Of a stretch of DNA of 64,000 nucleotides, positions 54,727 through 62,827 are shown piece by piece. The translations under genes and the position numbers were made by a program. The stretch is taken from contig NZ_FOIE01000004.1 of the NCBI RefSeq assembly GCF_900111455.1, positions 310,001 through 374,000 on the forward strand, written 5' to 3'. Within the stretch, counting starts at the first letter, position 1. Each line of letters opens with the position of its first letter. The notes below the pieces were generated by a model, which was given only the letters and a program-made list of their open reading frames with translations, ran no database searches and was not told where the DNA came from. This DNA comes from Geodermatophilus poikilotrophus. Lineage in GTDB: Bacteria; Actinomycetota; Actinomycetes; Mycobacteriales; Geodermatophilaceae.

Positions 54727-55509
54727 GTGACCGACCTCGCCAGCCGCGCCCGCACCCTGCTCGACCTGCACACCGCCCCGGAGATCCTGGTCCTCGCCAA
54801 CGTGTGGGACGTCGTCTCCGCCCGGGTGGTGGCGGGCACCGAGGGGGTCCGCGCCCTGGCCACCGCCAGTCACGGGATCGCCGCGACCTTCGGCTACGAG
54901 GACGGCGAGAACATCCCGCTCGACCTGCACCTGGACATGGTCGGCCGGATCGCCGCCGCCGTGGACCTGCCGGTGAGCATGGACATGGAGGCCGGCTACG
55001 GGGACCCCGGGGAGACCGCGCGCCGCGCCATCGGGCTCGGCGTCGTCGGCGGCAACCTCGAGGACCAGATGCGGCCGCTCGACGAGGCCGTCGCCGCCGT
55101 CGAGGCGGTGCTGCGCGCCGGCCGGGACGCCGGGATCGACTTCGTGCTCAACGCCCGCACCGACACCTTCGTCCGCGCTCCCGAGGGCGCCGACCGCGGA
55201 GAGCTCGTCGCCGAGGCGATCCGCCGCGGCCGCGCCTACCTGGAGGCCGGTGCGCCGGTCGTCTTCGTGCCACGCCTGGTCGACCGCGACGAGATCGCCG
55301 CGGTCGTCGAGGGCCTGGGCCGCAACCGGCTGACGCTGATCAGCGTGCCCGGCGCCTCGCTGCCCGCCCGCGAGATGCAGGAGCTCGGCGTGGCCCGCGT
55401 CTCCACCGGGCCGTTCACGCAGCGGGTCGCGCTGACCGCGCTGCAGGACGCCACGGTCGGGGTGGTGCGCGGCGGCACGCTGCCGGCCGGCACCCGCGCC
55501 CTCAACTGA
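54727..55509 (+). CDS. Isocitrate lyase/PEP mutase-family protein
   Basis: The product of about 260 residues is a PEP-mutase-type TIM barrel. It has VLANVWDVVSARVVAG, ATASHGIAATFGYEDG, LPVSMDMEAGYGD (metal-binding acidic loop), NLEDQM and FVLNARTDTF. The isocitrate-lyase KKCGH loop is absent, so it is not a true isocitrate lyase; oxaloacetate decarboxylase-like or similar C-C lyase activity is possible. GTG 54718 and GTG 54727 are both possible starts. Confidence 0.82.
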   Translation: MTDLASRARTLLDLHTAPEILVLANVWDVVSARVVAGTEGVRALATASHGIAATFGYEDGENIPLDLHLDMVGRIAAAVDLPVSMDMEAGYGDPGETARRAIGLGVVGGNLEDQMRPLDEAVAAVEAVLRAGRDAGIDFVLNARTDTFVRAPEGADRGELVAEAIRRGRAYLEAGAPVVFVPRLVDRDEIAAVVEGLGRNRLTLISVPGASLPAREMQELGVARVSTGPFTQRVALTALQDATVGVVRGGTLPAGTRALN

Positions 55510-55569
55510 ACGAGGGGCTCCTTCGCCCGCCGCCGGCTCCGCGCGGGCCGCTGGCGGGCGGCCGTTCCC

Positions 55570-55875
55570 TCACGTCACCACCGCGCCCGCCGGGGCCACC
55601 AGGCCGCGGACCTCGAACTCGGTGATCACCACGGAGGGCGCTGCCCGTCCCCGCAGCACCTCGGCGAACACCGGTCCGACCACCTCCTGGTTGCCGCGCT
55701 CGTAGTCCTCGCGCGACTCCCATACCTCGATCACCTGGAACCCGTCTGTGGTGGATCGGGCGAGGTGCAGCAGCAGGCCGTCGACGGCCGTGCCGCTCCG
55801 CTCCAGCACCGCCGCGTGGACGGCGTCGTAGGTCTCCAGGGGTGCGGACACGTCGGTCACCACGCCCAGGGTCAT
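55570..55875 (-). CDS. Small ABM-like dimeric alpha/beta-barrel protein
   Basis: The 101-residue protein resembles antibiotic-biosynthesis-monooxygenase/EthD-like ferredoxin-fold proteins: APLETYDAVHAAVLERSG, LLLHLARSTTDGFQVIEVW and ESREDYERGNQEV. No cofactor site is evident. It starts four bases before the end of the upstream gene (ATGA), so the pair forms an operon. Confidence 0.7.
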   Translation of the reverse strand: MTLGVVTDVSAPLETYDAVHAAVLERSGTAVDGLLLHLARSTTDGFQVIEVWESREDYERGNQEVVGPVFAEVLRGRAAPSVVITEFEVRGLVAPAGAVVT

Positions 55876-56528
55876 GTCGTCCTCCTCGCGTCCCGCCGGT
55901 GGCCGTGCGCCGCCGGCAGCCGTTGCACGCCCTCGCCGGAGAGCCGGTGCACCGTGGCGGTGCGGCCGGTGACCAGGAGGAGGAGGTCACCGGTCGCGCC
56001 CTCGACCGGCGCGCCCTCGCCCAGCACGAGGTCGCCGTCGGTGGCCCGCAGCCGCAGGCCGGCCAGCCGCTTCCGCGCCCGGAACGGGAAACCCATGTCC
56101 CAGACCCGCTGCGCTGCCACGGCCGCGGGGACCGGGGGAACCGGCCGCTGTCTGCCCAGCGGGACGGCGATGTCCTGACCGTGCACGAGGACGTCGATGA
56201 GCGGCTCGAGCGGGCTGACCATGGGCGCCCGCCGCCGGGAGCCGGCCATCGCCCGGATCCGCCGGCTGCACTCCTGCGGGGGCAGGGGGCCGCTGCGCAG
56301 CGCCGCGTCCCGGATCATCCGGTCGAAGCTGCCGCGCGCCCGGACGGCGCCGACGAGCGCGTCCCGGTACCCCATGTGCGCCTGGGTCAGGTGGGCCGCG
56401 ACGTCCCGCACCAGCCAGCCGGAGCAGAGGGATGGGGTCTCCCACTCGCCGGGAGAGAGGTCGTCGAGCAGGTCGGCCAGGCTCAGCCGCTCGGAGTCGA
56501 TGCTGCGCCACACGTCGTCGAGGTCCAC
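55872..56528 (-). CDS. Maleylpyruvate isomerase-family (DinB-like) protein
   Basis: The 218-residue protein begins DLDDVWRSIDSERLSLADLL and has GEWETPSLCSGWLVRDVAAH with the His used for metal binding in this family. HMGYRDALVGA and DVLVHGQDIAVPLGR follow. Many mycothiol-dependent enzymes share this fold. I chose GTG 56528, just behind GGAGG. The promoter space holds a MarR-type operator shared with the divergent marR, so the pair is probably MarR-controlled. Confidence 0.82.
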   Translation of the reverse strand: MDLDDVWRSIDSERLSLADLLDDLSPGEWETPSLCSGWLVRDVAAHLTQAHMGYRDALVGAVRARGSFDRMIRDAALRSGPLPPQECSRRIRAMAGSRRRAPMVSPLEPLIDVLVHGQDIAVPLGRQRPVPPVPAAVAAQRVWDMGFPFRARKRLAGLRLRATDGDLVLGEGAPVEGATGDLLLLVTGRTATVHRLSGEGVQRLPAAHGHRRDARRTT

Positions 56529-56545
56529 GACCCCTCCACCGGGTT

Positions 56546-56562
56546 GGTACGATGTTCGTACC
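56546..56562. promoter_or_regulatory. Perfect palindromic operator, probably for the MarR regulator
   Basis: GGTACGA-TGT-TCGTACC is a perfect inverted repeat with 7-bp arms. It is 37 bp before the MarR start and 17 bp before the divergent isomerase-family gene, and so could repress both. Confidence 0.75.
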
Positions 56563-56599
56563 ATTTAGTCAGGTGGTCTGACCATCGTCAAGGGGGACC

Positions 56600-57085
56600 G
56601 TGAGCGTTTGTGACGAGGTCCGGCAGGACGGGGACCCCCGGGACCACGGAGGTCAGGGCCGCCAGAACCTGGCCCTCCTGTGCTTCTACCCGCACCGGGC
56701 GATGGAGGCCCGGCTGCTCGCGACGCTGGCGGCCGAGGGCTTCGACGACCTCACCATCGCGCAGGGGCGCATCGCCGCACGGATCGGCCCAGGCGGCACC
56801 CGGCTCACCGACCTGGCCGCGCAGGCCCTGGTGACCAAGCAGACCGCGAACCACCTCGTCGACCAGCTGGAGCGGGCCGGCTACGTGCGGCGGGTCCCCG
56901 ACCCGACCGACGGGCGGGCGCGGCTGGTGCAGATCGCCGGGCGTGGCCAGGCCGTCGTGGCGCTGGCCCGCCGGGTCGAGGCGGAGGTGGAGGCCGAGTG
57001 GACGGCGCACCTCGGCGAGGAGGTCACCGCGCAGCTGCGCGCCGCCCTCGAGCGGCTGCGGGAGATCACCGACCCCTACCGCTGA
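56600..57085 (+). CDS. MarR-family regulator
   Basis: The 161-residue winged-helix protein shows the MarR core: LTDLAAQALVTKQTANHLVD (recognition helix), then LERAGYVRRVPDPTDGRAR, the beta-wing. GTG 56600 follows AAGGGGGA. Its own operator lies upstream. The ligand is unknown. The gene ends directly against a degraded toxin-antitoxin module. Confidence 0.88.
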   Translation: MSVCDEVRQDGDPRDHGGQGRQNLALLCFYPHRAMEARLLATLAAEGFDDLTIAQGRIAARIGPGGTRLTDLAAQALVTKQTANHLVDQLERAGYVRRVPDPTDGRARLVQIAGRGQAVVALARRVEAEVEAEWTAHLGEEVTAQLRAALERLREITDPYR

Positions 57086-57400
57086 GCCGCGCCGCTGCTC
57101 GCGGCCGCCGAGCGCGGCGAGGAGGTCGTCATCGCGCGGGGCGGCCGGCCGGTGGTGCGCCTCGTACCGGTCGACGAGCCCGCACCCCGCCCCGTCGGCT
57201 TCGTGGCGGGCTCCGTCCCCGAGGCCTTCTCCGAGCCCTGCCGGACGACAAACTGGCTCGGTGGGAGTGATCGCGCTCCCGCGCGACACCCACGACCGGG
57301 TGATCGTCGCGCAGGCGGTGCTGGAGTCCTCCCCGTCGTCACGAGCGACGCCGCGCTCGTCGAGTTCCCGCCATCCACACCGTGTGGTGACCGGACCGCT
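57085..57400 (+). pseudogene. Degraded phd-vapC toxin-antitoxin remnant
   Basis: Just after the MarR stop the sequence codes, without a start, for a Phd/YefM-type antitoxin segment (LLAAAERGEEVVIARGGRPV, then VRLVPVDEPAPRPVGF). It passes into the C-terminal part of a PIN-domain toxin. That part is split between two frames: LPRDTHDRVIVAQAVLES in one and VLPVVTSDAALVEFP in another. The N-terminal part of the toxin and its first acidic residues are lost. It cannot make a working toxin. It ends against zur, on the other strand. Confidence 0.75.
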
Positions 57401-57792
57401 CAGTGGGTGGCGCAGGCCGCGCAGGTGCCGAAGACCTCGAGCTGGTGCTGCACGTCGGCGAAGCCGTGCTGGGCGGCTACGCGGGCGGCCCACCTCTCGA
57501 CGGGTGGGTCGGCGACCTCGACGGTGCGCCCGCAGGAGCGGCACACCAGGTGGTGGTGGTGCACCGGCGAGCAGCGCCGGTAGGCGGCCTCGCCCTCGGT
57601 CCGCAGCACGTCGACCAGGCCGTCGTCCACCAGGGCCTGCAGCGCCCGGTAGACCGTCGCGAGGCCGACGGCGTCCCCGCGCTCGCGCAGCAGCGCGTGC
57701 AGGTCCTGGGCGGTGCGGAAGCCGTCCTGGTCGTCAAGCAGGGCCAGGACGGCGCTGCGCTGCCGGGTCTGGCGGCGGGGAGCCTCCGTCAT
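57400..57792 (-). CDS. zur: Fur-family zinc-uptake regulator Zur
   Basis: The 130-residue Fur-family repressor has a winged helix (TRQRSAVLALLDDQDGFRTA; GLATVYRALQALVDDGLVDV). The metal-binding region has HHHHLVCRSCGRTVEV and FGTCAACATH, giving two CxxC pairs for the structural zinc. It is the last gene of the znuA-znuC-znuB-zur operon and overlaps znuB (ATGA), which marks it as Zur rather than Fur. A Zur-like box lies before znuA. Confidence 0.9.
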   Translation of the reverse strand: MTEAPRRQTRQRSAVLALLDDQDGFRTAQDLHALLRERGDAVGLATVYRALQALVDDGLVDVLRTEGEAAYRRCSPVHHHHLVCRSCGRTVEVADPPVERWAARVAAQHGFADVQHQLEVFGTCAACATH

Positions 57793-58811
57793 GCCCGCCC
57801 TCCCGTCCCCGCGGGCGGCGCCGCGTGCTGGCCGTGCTCGTCGTAGTGCACGCCCGCGCCGGTGCGGTGCGGGGCGTGCAGGTGCCCGTCGTGGTCGTAG
57901 TCGACGTGGTCGCCGTGCAGGACCGCGGGGTGCCCGCAGCCCGCACCGTGCTCGTGCGGGTGGGCGGCGTGCACCTCGGCGCGGCGCCGGTGCCGGCGGC
58001 GGGCGGTCGCCTCGCGCACCGCGACCGACCCCGTGGCCAGCAGGAACAGGGCGATGGCCAGCAGCACGATGGTGCCGCCGGACGGCGTGCCGGTGTAGTA
58101 GGACGCGGTCGTGCCGGCGACGCTGGTCACCAGCCCGATCCCGCAGGCCAGGTACAGCGTCTGGCGGAAGCTGCGGGCCAGCTGCTGGGCCACCGCGCTG
58201 GGCACGATCATCAGCGCGCTGATCAGGAGCAGGCCGACGACCCGCATGGAGAGGACGACGGTCGCCGCCACCAGGGCCGCGAGCACCGTGTTCAGCGCCA
58301 GGACCGGCAGGCCCACCGCGCGGGCGTACTCCTCGTCGTCGCTCACCGCGTACAACCGCTGCCCGAGCAGCCACACGACACCGAGCACCACGACGGTGAT
58401 GACGCCGAAGACCGCGACGTCCGCGGTGGTCGTGGTGGTGATCGCGCCGAACAGGTACGCCTCGAGGTTGGTGGCCTGCCCCTGCGGGGCGAGGCTCAGC
58501 AGCACCACGCCGCCGGCGATGCCGCCGTAGAAGAGGACGGCGAGGGCGACGTCGCCACTGGTGCGGCCGCGGGCGCGGACCAGCTCGATGAGCACCGCGC
58601 CGAGCACGGCGGCCACCAGCGCCGTCCCGACCGGGGCGGTGGAGGTGAGGACGCCGATCGCGACACCGGTGAGGGCCACGTGCCCGAGGCCGTCACCGAG
58701 GAGCGAGAGCCGGCGCTGCACGAGGAAGACGCCGACCGCCGGGGCCACCAGGCCGACCATGAGCGAGGCCAGCAGCGCCCGCTGCATGAACCCGTACTCG
58801 AGGACCTCCAC
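57789..58811 (-). CDS. znuB: Zinc ABC transporter permease ZnuB with His-rich tail
   Basis: The 340-residue permease has about 8-9 membrane helices (LLASLMVGLVAPAVGVFLV, GDGLGHVALTGVAIGVL, and others) typical of metal ABC-3 permeases. After the last helix comes a cytoplasmic tail of about 60 residues that is unusually rich in His (VHAAHPHEHGAGCGHP, HVDYDHDGHLHAPHR). It could bind zinc as it enters. The start is GTG 58811, one base after the znuC stop. Confidence 0.92.
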   Translation of the reverse strand: MEVLEYGFMQRALLASLMVGLVAPAVGVFLVQRRLSLLGDGLGHVALTGVAIGVLTSTAPVGTALVAAVLGAVLIELVRARGRTSGDVALAVLFYGGIAGGVVLLSLAPQGQATNLEAYLFGAITTTTTADVAVFGVITVVVLGVVWLLGQRLYAVSDDEEYARAVGLPVLALNTVLAALVAATVVLSMRVVGLLLISALMIVPSAVAQQLARSFRQTLYLACGIGLVTSVAGTTASYYTGTPSGGTIVLLAIALFLLATGSVAVREATARRRHRRRAEVHAAHPHEHGAGCGHPAVLHGDHVDYDHDGHLHAPHRTGAGVHYDEHGQHAAPPAGTGGRA

Positions 58812-58812
58812 G

Positions 58813-59598
58813 TCAGCGCCCTCCGTCCGTGGTCACCCGGGGCTGGTCCAGGCGGTACCCGCGCGAGGGCGCCAGCCCGGTGCCCTCGGGGTGGTGGTGC
58901 CCGTCGGTCGTGGCCTCGACCCCGGCCTCGGCCAGTGGCCCGTCGTAGGCGATCCGGCCGTGGTCGACGACGACCGCTCGGGTGAGGACGCCGGCCAGCG
59001 CGGCCGTCTCGTGCGTGACGACGAGCAGCGTGGTCCCGGTGGCCGACACGTCGGCCAGGACGGCGGCGAGCGCGTCCTGGCTGGCGGCGTCCACCCCGGC
59101 GGTCGGCTCGTCCATGACCAGCAGCTCCGGCTCGGCGGCCAGTGCGCGGGCCACCAGCACCCGGCGCTGCTGTCCTCCGGACAGCGAGGCGACCGGGTCG
59201 CCGAGCCGGTCGGCCAGCCCGACGGCGGCGACGGCGCTCCGCACCGCGGCGCGGTCGGCCGGGCGCAGCCGGCCGAACGGGCCCAGCCGGGCCAGCCGGC
59301 CGACCCCGACCACCTCGCGCACGGTCGCCGGGACCGCGCCGCTCACCGTGTGCCGCTGCGGCACGTAGCCGATCCGGCCGCGCTCGCGCGGGCGCCCGAC
59401 CGGGGCGCCGAGGACCTCCACCTCACCGCCCAGCACCGTGGCCAGGCCGAGCAGGCCGCGGGCCAGCGTGGTCTTGCCCGAGCCGTTGGAGCCCAGGACG
59501 GCGACCGCCTCGCCGTCGGCCACGGTCAGGTCAACGCCCTGGACGACGGTGACGTCGCCGTAGCCGATGCGGGCGTCCCGCAGCCGGATGGCGCTCAT
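58813..59598 (-). CDS. znuC: Zinc ABC transporter ATPase ZnuC
   Basis: The 261-residue ATPase has Walker A GSNGSGKTT, Q-loop YVPQRH, signature SLSGGQQRRVLVARALAA, Walker B LLVMDEPTAGVD and the switch His in VVTHE. The C-terminal end includes DGHHHPEG. Its ATG overlaps the znuA stop by four bases (ATGA), placing it second in the zinc operon. Confidence 0.93.
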   Translation of the reverse strand: MSAIRLRDARIGYGDVTVVQGVDLTVADGEAVAVLGSNGSGKTTLARGLLGLATVLGGEVEVLGAPVGRPRERGRIGYVPQRHTVSGAVPATVREVVGVGRLARLGPFGRLRPADRAAVRSAVAAVGLADRLGDPVASLSGGQQRRVLVARALAAEPELLVMDEPTAGVDAASQDALAAVLADVSATGTTLLVVTHETAALAGVLTRAVVVDHGRIAYDGPLAEAGVEATTDGHHHPEGTGLAPSRGYRLDQPRVTTDGGR

Positions 59599-60569
59599 GG
59601 GCAGGACTGGCCCTCCTGCAGCGTGGCCAGGTTGGCCCGCATGACCTCGAGGTAGTCGCTGCCGGCCGACTCGTCGGTCAGCCCCTCGATCGGGTCGAGG
59701 ACGGCGGTCCGCACCCCGGCCTCGGTCGCGACGGTCTCGGCGACGGCGGGGTCGACGAGGGTCTCGGTGTAGACGGTGGTCACCCCGCGCTCCCGGACGA
59801 GGGCGGTGATCTCCGCGAGCTGCGCGGGGTCCGGCTCCTGGGAGGGGCTGAGCCCGCTGATGCCGACCACCTCGAGACCGTAGCGGTCGGCGAGGTAGCC
59901 GAACGCCTCGTGGCCGGTGACCAGGGTGTCCACCGCGCAGCCGGCCAGGCCGGCCTGGATCTCGGCGTCCAGCGCCTCGAGGTCCGCGCGCAGCGCGGCG
60001 GCGTCCTGCTCGTAGCCGGCCGCGCCGTCGGGGTCGGCCTCGGCCAGCCGCTCGGCCAGCGCGTCCCCGACGGATGCCAGGCGCACCGGGTCCAGCCAGA
60101 AGTGCGGGTCGAGCGCCTCGCCGTCCTCGGCGCCCTCCTCCGCGTGCGCGGCGTGCTCCTCGGCGGACTCGCCCTCGTGGCCGTGCCCCTTGGCGGTCGG
60201 GATGAGGTCGGCGGCCGGGCCGGCGTCCCAGGCGGTGTCGGCGGCCTCGGTCGCGGCGACCTCGTCGAGGGCCGGCTGGAAGCCCTGCAGGTACACGAGC
60301 AGGTCGGCCCCGGCGACCGCCGCGACGTCCTGCGGGGCGAGCTCCAGGTCGTGGGCCTCGGCGCCGGGCGGGGTGAGCGAGGAGACGTCCACCCGGTCGC
60401 CACCGACGCGCTGCGCCGCCCACTCCAGCGGGTAGAAGCCCGCGACGACGGTCAGCCCGTCACCGGAGCCGCCCGCGGCGGCGTCGTCGGAGCCGCCGCA
60501 CCCGGCCAGCGCGAGGGCGGCGGCCGAGGCGGTCGCGGCGGTCACGGCACGCGTCGTCCAGGTGTTCAT
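59595..60569 (-). CDS. znuA: Zinc ABC transporter substrate-binding lipoprotein ZnuA
   Basis: The 324-residue lipoprotein has a signal peptide ending in the lipobox LALAGC (Cys at about 24). The cluster A-I metal-binding fold follows: VVAGFYPLEWAAQRVGGD, PPGAEAHDLELAPQDV (His ligand), DPHFWLDP (His ligand) and TGHEAFGYLADRYGL (His ligand). The His/Glu-rich loop GHGHEGESAEEHAAHAEEG is typical of zinc-binding ZnuA. A Zur-like box overlaps its start codon. Confidence 0.94.
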   Translation of the reverse strand: MNTWTTRAVTAATASAAALALAGCGGSDDAAAGGSGDGLTVVAGFYPLEWAAQRVGGDRVDVSSLTPPGAEAHDLELAPQDVAAVAGADLLVYLQGFQPALDEVAATEAADTAWDAGPAADLIPTAKGHGHEGESAEEHAAHAEEGAEDGEALDPHFWLDPVRLASVGDALAERLAEADPDGAAGYEQDAAALRADLEALDAEIQAGLAGCAVDTLVTGHEAFGYLADRYGLEVVGISGLSPSQEPDPAQLAEITALVRERGVTTVYTETLVDPAVAETVATEAGVRTAVLDPIEGLTDESAGSDYLEVMRANLATLQEGQSCP

Positions 60570-60583
60570 GAGAATCATTCTCG
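60569..60583. promoter_or_regulatory. Zur box at the start of znuA
   Basis: TGAGAATCATTCTCG is a 15-bp near-perfect palindrome like the Zur/Fur sites of actinobacteria. It touches the znuA start codon, so zinc-loaded Zur would block the operon, including its own gene. Confidence 0.75.
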
Positions 60584-60643
60584 CACGGCGGTCCCGAGCC
60601 GAGGGAGCCGGAGGACCGCGGGCGCCCGCGTACGCTCTCGGGC

Positions 60644-61897
60644 GTGTCCGACGTCTCCGGCCTGCCGCTGATCGGGGCCGCGGCGCTGCGCGCCCGCGCC
60701 GCTGCCCGGGTGCTGCGCACCCTGCCCACCGACACCAAGGACGCCGCGCTCCGCGCCATGGCCGATGCGCTGGTCGAGCGGGCCGACGAGGTGCTCGCCG
60801 CCAACGCCGCCGACGTCGAGGCGGCCGCGGCCGACGGCACCCCGGCCTCGGTCCTCGACCGGCTGCGGCTGGATCCCGGCCGGATCGCCGGGGTGGCCGA
60901 CGCACTGCGCCAGCTGGTCGCGCTGCCCGACCCGGTCGGCGACGTCGTCCGCGGGTCGACGCTGCCCAACGGGCTGCAGCTGCGCCAGGTCCGGGTGCCC
61001 CTCGGCGTGGTCGGCATCGTCTACGAGGCCCGGCCCAACGTGACCGTCGACGCCGCGGGCCTGTGCCTCAAGAGCGGCAACGCGGCACTGCTGCGCGGCT
61101 CGGCGTCGGCGTTCCGGACCAACACGGCGCTGGTCGCCGTCCTCACCGAGGCGGCGCAGAAAACCGGGCTGCCGGCCGGCTCGGTCGAGCTGCTGCCGGC
61201 CGACCGCGCGTCCGTGGGCGAGCTGCTGAACGCCCGCGGCCTGGTCGACGTGGTGATCCCGCGCGGCGGGGCCTCGCTGATCCAGCGCGTGGTGCGCGAG
61301 GCGCGCGTGCCGGTCATCGAGACCGGCGAGGGCAACTGCCACGTCTACGTCGACGCCTCGGCCGACCCCGCGACCGCCGAGGCCATCGTGCTCAACGCCA
61401 AGACCCACCGGGTCAGCGTCTGCAACGCCGCCGAGACGCTGCTGGTGCACCGCGACGTGGCCTTCCTGCCCCGCCTGCTGACCGCGCTGGCCGACGCCGG
61501 CGTGACGTTGCACGGGGACGACGCAGCCCGGGCGGCCCACGACGCCGTCGTCCCCGCGACCGACGAGGACTGGGCCACCGAGTACCTGTCGATGGACATG
61601 GCGGTGCGCGTGGTCGACGACCTGCCGCAGGCGCTGGACCACATCGAGCGGTGGGGGAGCGGGCACTCCGAGGCGATCGTCGCCGACTCCGCGCGCGCCG
61701 TCGCCGACTTCACCGCCGGCGTGGACGCCGCCGCCGTCCTGGTCAACGCCTCGACCCGGTTCACCGACGGCGGGGAGTTCGGGTTCGGCGCCGAGATCGG
61801 CATCTCCACGCAGAAGCTGCACGCCCGCGGTCCGCTGGGGCTGCCGGAGCTGACCTCCACCACCTACGTCGTCACCGGCAGCGGCCACACCCGCTGA
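60644..61897 (+). CDS. proA: Gamma-glutamyl phosphate reductase
   Basis: The 417-residue aldehyde-dehydrogenase-like enzyme makes glutamate semialdehyde for proline synthesis. Motifs include [47 protein letters not shown], the catalytic Cys in [14 protein letters not shown], and [23 protein letters not shown] 60644 is divergent from the zinc operon. Its partner proB is about 9 kb upstream. Confidence 0.95.
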   Translation: MSDVSGLPLIGAAALRARAAARVLRTLPTDTKDAALRAMADALVERADEVLAANAADVEAAAADGTPASVLDRLRLDPGRIAGVADALRQLVALPDPVGDVVRGSTLPNGLQLRQVRVPLGVVGIVYEARPNVTVDAAGLCLKSGNAALLRGSASAFRTNTALVAVLTEAAQKTGLPAGSVELLPADRASVGELLNARGLVDVVIPRGGASLIQRVVREARVPVIETGEGNCHVYVDASADPATAEAIVLNAKTHRVSVCNAAETLLVHRDVAFLPRLLTALADAGVTLHGDDAARAAHDAVVPATDEDWATEYLSMDMAVRVVDDLPQALDHIERWGSGHSEAIVADSARAVADFTAGVDAAAVLVNASTRFTDGGEFGFGAEIGISTQKLHARGPLGLPELTSTTYVVTGSGHTR

Positions 61898-61939
61898 GCT
61901 CCACATCCGGCCCACCCCGCCACCCGACCGAGGAGCCGC

Positions 61940-62827
61940 ATGCCCCGCCCGCCGTCGCAGTCCCCGCAGTTCTCCTCGGTCTCCGACGTCGGCAAGCGGC
62001 TGGCGGCGGTCGGCTACCTGCCCGACGCCCGGATCTCCACCACGGTGTTCCTCGCCGACCGGCTGGGCAAGCCGCTGCTGGTCGAGGGACCGGCGGGCAC
62101 GGGCAAGACCGAGCTGGCCAAGGCGCTGGCGGCGGCCACCGGCTCGGAGCTGATCCGGCTGCAGTGCTACGAGGGCCTCGACGAGGCGCGGGCGCTGTAC
62201 GAGTGGAACTACAAGAAGCAGCTGCTGCGCATCCAGGCGGCGCAGGGCACCGACGGCGCCGACTGGGGCATCGTCCACGACGACATCTTCGGCGAGGAGT
62301 TCCTGCTCTCCCGGCCGCTGCTGACCGCGATCCGGCGCAGCGAGCCGACCGTGCTGCTGATCGACGAGACGGACAAGGCCGACGTCGAGGTCGAGGGTCT
62401 ACTGCTGGAGGTCCTGTCCGACTTCCAGGTGACGATCCCCGAGCTGGGCACGGTCACCGCGGTGCGCCGGCCGATGGTGGTGCTGACCTCCAACGCCACC
62501 CGCGAGCTGTCCGAGGCGCTGAAGCGGCGCTGCCTGTACCTGGCGCTGGACTACCCGTCGGCCGAGCGGGAGCGCGAGATCGTGCTCTCCCGCGTGCCCG
62601 ACCTCGCGCCCGGCCTGGCCGAGCAGCTGGTGCGCACCGTGCGGGCGCTGCGCGCGCTGGAGCTGAAGAAGTCGCCGTCGATCTCCGAGACCCTCGACTG
62701 GGCGCAGACGCTGCTCGAGCTGGGCCTGGACACCCTCGACGAGGACGCCGTGCGCTCGACCCTGGGAGTGGTGCTCAAGCACGCCAGCGACCAGGACCGG
62801 GCCGCGGCCGAGCTGCGGCTGAACTGA
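61940..62827 (+). CDS. MoxR-family AAA+ ATPase
   Basis: The 295-residue ATPase has Walker A GPAGTGKTE, Walker B VLLIDETDKAD, and the MoxR stretch LIRLQCYEGLDEARALYEWN. Sensor regions VVLTSNATRELSEALKRRC are present. MoxR ATPases act as chaperones with VWA-domain partners, and the next gene, overlapping by one base (TGATG), codes for one. This resembles the CoxD/CoxE pair; the target complex is unknown. Confidence 0.9.
   Translation: MPRPPSQSPQFSSVSDVGKRLAAVGYLPDARISTTVFLADRLGKPLLVEGPAGTGKTELAKALAAATGSELIRLQCYEGLDEARALYEWNYKKQLLRIQAAQGTDGADWGIVHDDIFGEEFLLSRPLLTAIRRSEPTVLLIDETDKADVEVEGLLLEVLSDFQVTIPELGTVTAVRRPMVVLTSNATRELSEALKRRCLYLALDYPSAEREREIVLSRVPDLAPGLAEQLVRTVRALRALELKKSPSISETLDWAQTLLELGLDTLDEDAVRSTLGVVLKHASDQDRAAAELRLN

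Noticed and set aside
54718-55509. True isocitrate lyase of the glyoxylate shunt
   Set aside because: The protein is far too short and lacks the KKCGH loop; it is only a member of the wider PEP-mutase superfamily.
55510-55569. Seventh copy of the CTCGCA-N-GCTCG hairpin
   Set aside because: The spacer forms a G+C-rich hairpin but lacks the conserved loop, so it was not counted with the family.
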